The notes under the pieces are model-generated. The model was not told the origin of the DNA. It made no database searches and was given only the letters and a program-made list of their open reading frames with translations. From positions 1 through 64,000 of the forward strand of contig NZ_QXEC01000018.1 in NCBI RefSeq assembly GCF_003583405.1: a stretch of DNA of 64,000 nt, given 5' to 3'. Positions 57,503 to 64,000 of the stretch are shown in pieces (within the stretch, counting starts at the first letter, position 1; each line of letters begins with the position of its first letter). The position numbers and the translations under genes are program-made. This DNA is from Micromonospora radicis (GTDB lineage: Bacteria; Actinomycetota; Actinomycetes; Mycobacteriales; Micromonosporaceae).

Positions 57503-58584
57503 CGGGAGCCCTTCCGGAAGATCTGTTCGTACGCGTCCAGCCAGCTCTTCCGGCCGTGCCGCCGCTCGACGTACGCCACCCCGCTGCCCCGCTGGTCGCC
57601 GAGCGCCGCCGCCCGCCCACGGGTCAGCTCCGCCGGTTCGGTGATCAGCAGACCGCCGCAGTGCGGCACCAGCTCGGTGCCGGGGTCACCGTGGAACGCC
57701 ACGATCGGCAGCCCGGCTGCGGCGGCCTCGAGCACGCTGGTCGGTGTGCCGTCGGTCTCGGCTCCGCAGTAGAGGTAGAGGTCGGCGGCGGCGAGCAGGT
57801 CCGGGACGTCGTCACGCCGGCCGGTGAAGTGCACGTCGGCGTTGCCCGCGCAGAGCCGTTCCAGCCGCGTACGGTCCGGTCCGTCACCGACCACGACCAG
57901 GACGCTCCCGCTGGCCAGCGCGGCGGCGATCGCCCGATCGTGGCGTTTGGCCGGGTGCAACCGGGCGGCGAGGATCGCGACCCGACGCTCGTGGAACCGG
58001 CTCGGGAGCAGCCGCTCGCGCAACGCGGCCCGGGCCGCCGCCGGTGGGGCGGCGTACCGCGCGATGTCGATCGCGTTCGGCACCACGACCAGCTTGTCCC
58101 GGCCGATCACCGGTGCCAGGTCGTCGGCTACCGCGGCGCTGACGCAGACCACCCGGGAGACGTTCCCGGCGGCGCGCGCGTAGCCGGCGAGCAACAGCCG
58201 GCCGGCCGGGCCCCCCAGCCACCGCCCGTGCTCGGTCCACACCACCGGTGCCCGCCGGGACAGCGGCCCGGTCAGGGCGACCTGCTCCCGCTTGAACTGG
58301 AGGTGGTACACGGACGCGTCTGCGATCCGCCGGGTCCGGTGCCGTTCCACCGGCACCCGCAGGACCCCGGCGGCCATCGTGCGACGCGACCACTTCGGCC
58401 CGAGCGCGATCTCCCGCTGGTCGAGGCCGTGTTCCGTCCAGCCGGGGCACCGGCCGTACAGCAGCACGTGATGGCCCCGCTGTCGCAGCCCCTGCCCCAG
58501 CGCCACGGTGTGCGCCTCGGCGCCGCCGGCGGTGTCGGACACCGAAACCATCGCCACGGTCAGCGTGGACACCTCGCCGCTCAC
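57499..58584 (-). CDS. glycosyltransferase family 4
   Basis: The 361-residue GT-B enzyme starts STLTVAMVSVSDTAGGAEAH (acceptor loop) and has VVVPNAIDIARY, VAILAARLHPAKRHDRAI and, near the end, LYLYCGAETDGTPTSVLEAAA with the E-T-D-G-x5-E motif of GT4 donors. It would add a sugar with retention of configuration. It is coupled by 4-bp overlaps to the flippase downstream and to another glycosyltransferase upstream. Confidence 0.9.
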   Translation of the reverse strand: MSGEVSTLTVAMVSVSDTAGGAEAHTVALGQGLRQRGHHVLLYGRCPGWTEHGLDQREIALGPKWSRRTMAAGVLRVPVERHRTRRIADASVYHLQFKREQVALTGPLSRRAPVVWTEHGRWLGGPAGRLLLAGYARAAGNVSRVVCVSAAVADDLAPVIGRDKLVVVPNAIDIARYAAPPAAARAALRERLLPSRFHERRVAILAARLHPAKRHDRAIAAALASGSVLVVVGDGPDRTRLERLCAGNADVHFTGRRDDVPDLLAAADLYLYCGAETDGTPTSVLEAAAAGLPIVAFHGDPGTELVPHCGGLLITEPAELTRGRAAALGDQRGSGVAYVERRHGRKSWLDAYEQIFRKGSR

Positions 58585-59654
58585 CTCCGATCCTCGGCTC
58601 GACGTTGCCGGGCGACGGTGTACTCGTGCCGGAATCGACCGGCGGCGCCCGCGCTGTCCAGCGGCCGCGCGCCGGCCTCGTACGCCGCCGTGACGGCGTC
58701 ACGTAGCGCCGGCACGCTGGTGTCCCGGGCGACGACGGTGGCCAGCTCGGCGAGCCCACCGCACGGCACCACCGCCGTCGGCACACCCAACCGGGCCGCC
58801 ACCGCCAGGACGCCGGACTGGCTGGCGATCTCGTACGGCGCCACGACGACGTCGGCCGCCGCGACCAACGCGGTGAACTCCTCGACGGACAGGTAGCGGT
58901 ACGTGGTGGTGACCGCCGCTCCGGTCCGGGTGACCAGCGCGTCCACCTGCCGGCCCGGCCCGAGGTCCTCGCCGACCACCGCGCCCCGCCAGCCGGGCAG
59001 TTCCGCCAGCGCGCGCACGAACAGCTCCGGGTTCTTGTCGGCCCGCACCTGGCCCGGCAGCAGCGCGAGCCGGGCGCCGTCCGCGGCCAGTTCGGCGCGC
59101 CAGCGGGTGACGAGTTCCGGGTCCACGGGTGGGGTCCACTGCATGAGCGGCACCTGCGCCACCTCCGTCACCCCACGCTCGATCAGGCTCCGCCGGTCGG
59201 CCGCCGAGTGGACGAGAACCCGATCGGCGTCCGCCAGGGCGCTGCGCAGCGCCCGGCCACCACCCGGGGCGTTCGACCGGACGAAGGTGTTGTGCGGGCT
59301 GGTGACCACGGTGGCGCGGCGACGTCGGGCCACCGAGATCAGCTCCGGGGTCAGCGCGAACAGGCCCTGCAGGTGCACCACGTCCCTCGGATCGATCGCC
59401 CGGTAGAGGTGGGGCAGCGTCCGGGCGAGGTATCGGGCCGACGTCCGCGCCTGCCGGACCAGCCGGTGGGGTGAGGCGCGCTGCCATGCGACGCACCGGC
59501 ACAGCCGCACCGGCTCGGGCGCCGGGTCGCAGTCGTCGGCGGTGTGTACGACCACGTCCATGCCGAGTTCCGTCAGGCCGGCGGCGACCTCGACGGTGTG
59601 GTTGAAGACGCCGCCCCGGCCGCCGGACTCGACGAGGTGGACCCGCCGGATCAC
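58581..59654 (-). CDS. glycosyltransferase (GT4-like)
   Basis: GTG 59654 overlaps the preceding stop (GTGA) and yields 357 residues starting VIRRVHLVESGGRGGVFNHT. The N-terminal domain continues HLQGLFALTPELISVARRR and SPHNTFVRSNAPGGGRAL. The C-terminal donor domain has RLALLPGQVRADKNPELF and the E-A-like ADVVVAPYEIASQSGVLAVAA. It is a retaining GT-B protein. Its end overlaps the next gene by 4 bp (ATGA), so five glycan genes in this block are co-translated. Confidence 0.85.
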   Translation of the reverse strand: MIRRVHLVESGGRGGVFNHTVEVAAGLTELGMDVVVHTADDCDPAPEPVRLCRCVAWQRASPHRLVRQARTSARYLARTLPHLYRAIDPRDVVHLQGLFALTPELISVARRRRATVVTSPHNTFVRSNAPGGGRALRSALADADRVLVHSAADRRSLIERGVTEVAQVPLMQWTPPVDPELVTRWRAELAADGARLALLPGQVRADKNPELFVRALAELPGWRGAVVGEDLGPGRQVDALVTRTGAAVTTTYRYLSVEEFTALVAAADVVVAPYEIASQSGVLAVAARLGVPTAVVPCGGLAELATVVARDTSVPALRDAVTAAYEAGARPLDSAGAAGRFRHEYTVARQRRAEDRR

Positions 59655-60805
59655 GACGCCACTCCGCGGCCGGCGAGGTCGGCCACCGCGTCGACCGCCG
59701 GGCCGACCGTCCGGGACCAGTCGAGCGCCGCGCAGCACTGCCAGCCGGTGCGCTCCCGCGCGTGCCGCACCGGCAGGTTCCGCACGGCGTCGACGACCGC
59801 CATGGCGAACGAGCGCGGGTCGCCGGCCACCCAGTAGGCGTCGGCACCCCGTACGGCGTCCGGTAGGCCCCGCGCGGCGAACGGGCTCATCACGACCGAG
59901 CGCCCCCGCGACATCGACTCGGTCAGCTTGAGCTGGGCACCACCGCCCGTGGTGGCCGGCGCGACGGTCACCACGGCGTCCGCGTACACCTGCGCCACGT
60001 CGTCCAGCGTGCCGATGACGGTGACCCCGGCGACGGCGGCGAACTCCTCGGTCAGCGCCTCGCTACGCCGCCCGGCGATCACCAGCCGAGCCGTCGGCGA
60101 CTCGGCGCGCACCAGGGGCCAGGCGTCCCGCACCAGCGTCCGCAGTGCCGCCACGTTCGGTTCGTAGTCGTACGAGGCCAGCGCGAGGACGTAACCGTCC
60201 GGGGGTGAGGGGTGGTACGGCCCGATCTCCACCCCGTTGGGAGCGAACACGACGTCGCTGGTCCACTCGTGCAGCAGTGCCAGGTCGGGTCGGGAGAGAG
60301 CGACGCAGCAGGCGGCCCGGGCCGCCACCCGAGGCTCCCAGTGGTCGGCCTTCGCCGCCTCCACCCGGCGGGCCAGCCGTTGCCAGCCCCGGCCGGACGT
60401 GACCAGGCTCCGCAGCCGTCGGCTCTCGATGTTGGCGAACTCCACGACGTTCGGCAGCCGGTGGAACCCGGCCGGTGCCCACGCCGCCAGGTACGAGTGG
60501 GACCAGTAGATCGCGTCGGGCCGGAACTCGTCGCACAGCGCGTCGAGCCGGTCGGCGACCGGCGCCAGGTAGTGCCCGCCGAGGTGGGGTCGGCCGGACC
60601 CCCGAGTCCGCCGGGCCGACGGCGCCGACCAGGGCAACGGGCGGGTCGCGACCGGCGGAGCCGATTGCCGGACACCATGGTCGGGGAAGGTCACCAGCAC
60701 GTCGAGTTGCCGGCTCATCGCCTCGGCCACCCGGGCGGTACGGATCCGCCCACCGTGCTCCGCCGGCCAGGGCGGCTCCACCGTGACCAGCAGTACCCGG
60801 CTCAT
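59651..60805 (-). CDS. glycosyltransferase (GT-B, GT4/GT1-like)
   Basis: The 384-residue protein begins MSRVLLVTVEPPWPAEHGGR IRTARV (Gly-rich acceptor loop). The central region VVEFANIESRRLRSLV and VFAPNGVEIGPYHPSP, then LALASYDYEPNVAALRTLV and ADAVVTVAPATTGGGAQLKL, match sugar transferases that recognise the donor through a GGGxQLKLxE motif. It is the first gene of the coupled group ending with the flippase. A 56-bp gap separates it from the upstream glycosyltransferase. Confidence 0.82.
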   Translation of the reverse strand: MSRVLLVTVEPPWPAEHGGRIRTARVAEAMSRQLDVLVTFPDHGVRQSAPPVATRPLPWSAPSARRTRGSGRPHLGGHYLAPVADRLDALCDEFRPDAIYWSHSYLAAWAPAGFHRLPNVVEFANIESRRLRSLVTSGRGWQRLARRVEAAKADHWEPRVAARAACCVALSRPDLALLHEWTSDVVFAPNGVEIGPYHPSPPDGYVLALASYDYEPNVAALRTLVRDAWPLVRAESPTARLVIAGRRSEALTEEFAAVAGVTVIGTLDDVAQVYADAVVTVAPATTGGGAQLKLTESMSRGRSVVMSPFAARGLPDAVRGADAYWVAGDPRSFAMAVVDAVRNLPVRHARERTGWQCCAALDWSRTVGPAVDAVADLAGRGVAS

Positions 60806-60861
60806 TGCCAGCCCTCCCGCGGACGACCGCGACGCGGTCGGCGACCGTCGCTCATGGTCCG

Positions 60862-62061
60862 CTACCGTCTCCCGGCCAACTCGTTCGCCAGCAGGGTGCG
60901 CAGCACCGCCCCGCGTGTCTGCCAGCCGTGCTCAGCCGCGGTCGTCATCCGGTCGGTCAGGACGGTGTCGTCGGCCGGGCCGATCAGCTCCAGCAGGCGG
61001 GCCGCGAAGTCGTCGGCACCGCTGACCGTCACGTGCGGGTTGCCGCGGGCCAACTCGGCCATCGCCGGCAGCCCGGTGCTCAGCACGGCCAGTCCGGAGG
61101 AGAGGTACTCGAAGCACTTCAGCGGACTCACCCCCCGCGTGTAGTCGTTGATCGCGTACGGGACGAGGCCCACCGCGCAGGTGCCGGCGACCTCGGCGAG
61201 TTCGGCGGGCGTGAGCACGCCGAGGTGCCGGGCGCCCAACTCCTCAAGCCGCCGTAGTGGCCCGTCGAAGCTGCCCCCACCGGCCGCGAGCGGACCGGCC
61301 AACAGCAGCTCACCCCGACCCCGCAGGGCGGTCGCGACGGACTCGAGCAGGCGAAGGTCGAGCTTGTGGACGGTGAGGTTACCGGAGAAGAGGACTGCGG
61401 GCCGGCGATCGGACGCCGGCCGACTGGCCGCCGTGAAGACCGAGACGTCCGCGACGTTCGGCAGCAGCTCGATCCGGGGGAAGCCGCCGACGGCGAGATG
61501 CTCCTGGACAGCCGTGCTGGTGGCGATGGCCACGGTGGTACGCGACGCCAGGGCGCGTTCGCCGCGGCGCACCGCGACGCCGTCCACACCGGGGAAGGTC
61601 GCCAGCAGGTCCACGCAGTGGTAGACGACGACGTCGGCGGATTCTTCCAGGCCATAGGTGACCGGAGTGAACGTCCAGAGCACGCGCGGACGCGGACCGG
61701 CGAGCCATTCGCCGGTGGCGCGCCGGAGCAGGGCCCGGTTGATCCGTCGCGTCGGTGTCCGGTGCACCGGCAGCACGAGCGGCGACACGATCCGGGTGCC
61801 GGCCGGCCGGGGCCGGTACGCGGGGCTCTCCTGCCGGCCGCCGAACGCCCGGCGCGCCCGCGCGGCCATCCGTCGGACGTCGTCGCGCCGCAGCTTGGGT
61901 CGGCGCAGGCCCAGCGACTCGACGAAGGTCACCTTCGCGCCATGGGACAACTCCCGGGTGACGTAGTGCTGGTTGGTCGCGATCGGGGAATCCCACTCGG
62001 CCGTACCCAGCATCAGGACGTTCGCCACCGCGACGTCGTCGGCTCGGGACTGCTGCGGCAC
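60862..62061 (-). CDS. probable glycosyltransferase (GT-B)
   Basis: The 399-residue protein starts after the M19-like polar leader with NVLMLGTAEWDSPIATNQHYV. Middle segments DVVVYHCVDLLATFPGVDG and ELLPNVADVSVFTAA lead to the donor domain (PAVLFSGNLTVHKLDLRLL; CAVGLVPYAINDYTRGVSPLKCFEYLSSG in two parts), which resembles GumK/PssH-type transferases. The E-x-L-S-S-G ending fits GT-B enzymes with weak family signals. It lies 3 bp after the upstream GT4 gene. Confidence 0.75.
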   Translation of the reverse strand: MPQQSRADDVAVANVLMLGTAEWDSPIATNQHYVTRELSHGAKVTFVESLGLRRPKLRRDDVRRMAARARRAFGGRQESPAYRPRPAGTRIVSPLVLPVHRTPTRRINRALLRRATGEWLAGPRPRVLWTFTPVTYGLEESADVVVYHCVDLLATFPGVDGVAVRRGERALASRTTVAIATSTAVQEHLAVGGFPRIELLPNVADVSVFTAASRPASDRRPAVLFSGNLTVHKLDLRLLESVATALRGRGELLLAGPLAAGGGSFDGPLRRLEELGARHLGVLTPAELAEVAGTCAVGLVPYAINDYTRGVSPLKCFEYLSSGLAVLSTGLPAMAELARGNPHVTVSGADDFAARLLELIGPADDTVLTDRMTTAAEHGWQTRGAVLRTLLANELAGRR

Positions 62062-62064
62062 CGG

Positions 62065-63186
62065 CTACGCCTCATCGGTCAGCCAGGCGGCGAGGTTCGC
62101 CTGGAAGGTCTGCGGGGTGAACCGCCGGGCGTTGGCCAGCGCCGCCGCGCCGGGCAGCCGCGCCGCCCGCCGGAGGGGGTCCACATAGGCGGCGGGATCG
62201 GTGGTGTCGAGCAGGAAGCCCGTCTCGCCCGGCACCACCGTCTCCAACAGTCCACCACGGGCCAGGCCGACCACCGGCGTGCCACAGGCCTGCGCCTCGA
62301 CCGGGATCATGCCGAAGTCCTCGACCGCCGGATAGAGCAGCGCGATGGCGCCCCAGTACAGCTCGCGCAGCCGCTCCCGGGCGGGCCGGACCTCGAACTC
62401 CACCGGCACGTCGACGCGGGCGGCCAGGCCGCGCAGGCGTTCCTCTTCCGGCCCGCCACCGGCGAGCACCAACGGCAGTCGGGCCGCCGCGGCGATCTCG
62501 ATCATCAGATCGAAGTTCTTGTACGGGATCCAGCGTCCGACACCCAGCAGATAGCGACGGCCCTGGTCGCGTACCTGCTCGGGGGCGGCTCGGAAGTAGT
62601 CCACCTCGACCGGCGGGTTGATCACCCGGGCGTCGCGCCCCCAGCAGCGGCGGATCCGGGCCTGCACCTCCCGGGAGTTCGCCGCGTAGCTGTGCACGTG
62701 CCGGCTCAACCGCCTGTCCCCGGCCCGGAGCACGGCGCGCATCGGCGCGAGCATCGGATTGCCGCCCCGCTGGTCCAGCTCGGGGCTCCACACGTAACGG
62801 GCCGGTGAGTGCACGTAGCTCAGGTGGCGGGTCCGGCCGGGGTCACCGATCTTGACCGTGTGCGCGAAGGCGTGACTCGACGAGATGACGACGTCGTAGG
62901 TCGCGCGGGTGAGCGTCCGCCAGGCCAACGGCATCAGCGGCAGCGCGAGTGCCTTGCTCCGCCGCAGCGGGGTGCCGGCCAGCCAGGACTGCCGGAGCTG
63001 GCCGTCCACCGTCGCGTCGTCGTCCTTCCAGAGCACGAAGCGGTCCGCGTGCGGCACGGCGTCGGCCATGCTCAGGAAGACCTGCTCGGAGCCACCGGTG
63101 GCGCCGAACCACTCGTGGACCAGCGCGACGGAGCGGCCGGCGAGCGGCCGGAGCGCCTGACCGGGCGTGGACGACGTGAGGCTCAT
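62065..63186 (-). CDS. glycosyltransferase family 4 (mannosyltransferase-like)
   Basis: The 373-residue GT4 enzyme has SVALVHEWFGATGGSEQVF (acceptor loop), SSSHAFAHTVKIGDPGRTR, SYVHSPARYVWSPELDQRG, VINPPVEVDYFRAAP, LLGVGRWIPYKNFDLMIEI and the E-x7-E donor motif in LLYPAVEDFGMIPVEAQACG. This pattern is common in WbaZ/mannosyltransferase-like enzymes. Its start codon overlaps the stop of the upstream gene (TGATG), and the next gene follows after 3 bp. Confidence 0.9.
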   Translation of the reverse strand: MSLTSSTPGQALRPLAGRSVALVHEWFGATGGSEQVFLSMADAVPHADRFVLWKDDDATVDGQLRQSWLAGTPLRRSKALALPLMPLAWRTLTRATYDVVISSSHAFAHTVKIGDPGRTRHLSYVHSPARYVWSPELDQRGGNPMLAPMRAVLRAGDRRLSRHVHSYAANSREVQARIRRCWGRDARVINPPVEVDYFRAAPEQVRDQGRRYLLGVGRWIPYKNFDLMIEIAAAARLPLVLAGGGPEEERLRGLAARVDVPVEFEVRPARERLRELYWGAIALLYPAVEDFGMIPVEAQACGTPVVGLARGGLLETVVPGETGFLLDTTDPAAYVDPLRRAARLPGAAALANARRFTPQTFQANLAAWLTDEA

Positions 63187-64000
63187 CAGAAGACGACCAC
63201 GTCCCGGATGTAGCCGGCGAAGCGCCGCAACTGGTACGCCTCGGGCACGGGCGCGGTCATCCGGATCACGACCTGACGGTTGACCACGGATGCCTCGCCG
63301 CTGCGGAAGTAGGCGACCACGACCAGCCCGTGCCGCTGCTCGCCGTCGACCTCAATGATCTGCTCGGCGTAGCTGGCGTACTCACCGCTGCGGATCCACT
63401 GCGCGCCCCATGCCTCCTCGACCGCCCGCATCGCGTTCTGCCACTGGGCGTTGCACGGCTCGGGACAGTCCCTCACGATCAACTCGCCGCCGGTCAGCTG
63501 CTGGCCGGTGGCCGAGTTGCCGCAGGTGTACCTGACGTACCCGTCGGCGCGGGCGGCGGGGGTGCACTGCCAGCCGACCGGCACCTTGACCGGGAAGCCG
63601 AGCCCCTCCAGGTCGGAGAGGGTCCGCACCTCGTCCAACTCGGTGAACTTGGGCCACTGGGTCGGCCATGCGCCGGGCGTGGGCGGCTCGACGCCGGGTG
63701 ACTGCGGCGGCGCCGTCGGCAGCGCCGGCGGCGCGACGGTGGCCACTCCGTTCGGTGCGGCCGACGGCTCGTCGTCGCCGCCCGACAACGCCCAGACCGC
63801 GACCCCGCCGACGATCGCGACCGCCACGACCGCCGCCCCGGCACCGATCCACAGTGGTGGGCGACGACGACGCGGCGTGGACGGGACGATCCGCGGGGTC
63901 TGGGAGGAGAAGGGATCCTCCGGTGCGGCGTACGGGCGCGGCGACTGCGGTGCGGCGGAGACCGGCGACGGCTGCCAGCCCGTGCCGGGCGAGGCGGGCG
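63186..64000 (-). CDS. single-helix membrane protein with extracytoplasmic domain (5' end beyond window)
   Basis: The minus frame is open from 63186 to the window edge. The visible part has a Pro/Ser-rich cytoplasmic N-terminal region ending in TPRRRRRPPLW, one helix (AVVAVAIVGGVAVWALSG), a Pro-rich linker and a ~165-residue extracytoplasmic domain with several Cys (WQCTPAARADGYVRYTCGN; VRDCPEPCNAQWQ). I do not recognise the family. A GTG near 63827 would remove the basic cytoplasmic part and is unlikely. It overlaps the GT4 gene start by 1 bp (TGATG). Confidence 0.75.
   Translation of the reverse strand, partial: PASPGTGWQPSPVSAAPQSPRPYAAPEDPFSSQTPRIVPSTPRRRRPPLWIGAGAAVVAVAIVGGVAVWALSGGDDEPSAAPNGVATVAPPALPTAPPQSPGVEPPTPGAWPTQWPKFTELDEVRTLSDLEGLGFPVKVPVGWQCTPAARADGYVRYTCGNSATGQQLTGGELIVRDCPEPCNAQWQNAMRAVEEAWGAQWIRSGEYASYAEQIIEVDGEQRHGLVVVAYFRSGEASVVNRQVVIRMTAPVPEAYQLRRFAGYIRDVVVF

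Overview
The window is GC-rich actinobacterial DNA, most likely from a Micromonosporaceae genome (Micromonospora-like). This is inferred from codon usage, frequent GTG/TTG starts, dense 4-bp gene overlaps, and the mix of paired L,D-transpeptidase lipoproteins, an ECF sigma factor and M19 peptidase/peptide ABC genes. No species-level assignment is possible from the sequence alone.

Region 1 (1-17.3 kb) looks accessory. It starts with a large STAND NTPase that has a putative N-terminal PD-(D/E)XK nuclease and C-terminal TPR-like repeats, an architecture like antiviral Avs proteins. Next come a small HTH gene and a decayed C-terminal relic of a type I restriction HsdR subunit. Then follows a compact biosynthetic-looking locus. 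A TPR-type regulator and a D-amino-acid oxidase on the minus strand are divergent from a seven-gene, translationally coupled plus-strand operon: radical SAM/SPASM-like enzyme, archaeal-type SAM synthetase, guanidinoacetate-methyltransferase-like enzyme, phytanoyl-CoA-type dioxygenase, atypical SDR, FkbM methyltransferase and ATP-grasp-like protein. A convergent argS-gltX pair follows, then a frameshifted histidine phosphatase relic, a Nudix hydrolase and tRNA-Lys, whose 3' end faces the block.

Region 2 (17.8-31.7 kb) concerns the cell wall and peptides. Two tandem L,D-transpeptidase lipoproteins precede a GntR regulator. A minus-strand operon then combines a peptide ABC importer (binding protein, two permeases, two ATPases) with four hydrolase genes: two M19 dipeptidases, a creatinase/M24-fold protein and an S33-like hydrolase. 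The two M19 genes share a near-identical 336-bp tract.

Region 3 (31.7-43.8 kb) holds housekeeping and metal genes: tRNA-His, oligoribonuclease, a GT87 mannosyltransferase-like protein, a copper block (CopC-CopD fusion, YcnI) divergent from an ECF sigma/MauE/DsbA-like/membrane-protein operon, and a CbiMNQO/NikMNQO importer. A TTGCCA-N5-TTGCAA site upstream of the importer matches the nickel regulator Nur box, so nickel rather than cobalt is the likely substrate. A Bcp peroxiredoxin is divergent.

Region 4 (44.2-46.5 kb) holds tRNA-Leu(TAG), a truncated GNAT relic, a bacterial expansin-like protein and a MOSC protein. Region 5 (46.5-64 kb) is a surface-polysaccharide locus: a methyltransferase, an LCP ligase, an initiating phosphoglycosyltransferase, a GT2 and five GT4-like or probable retaining glycosyltransferases, an O-antigen-ligase/polymerase-like membrane protein with a Pro-rich insertion, a beta-helix protein, a flippase, and a membrane-anchored protein cut by the window edge.
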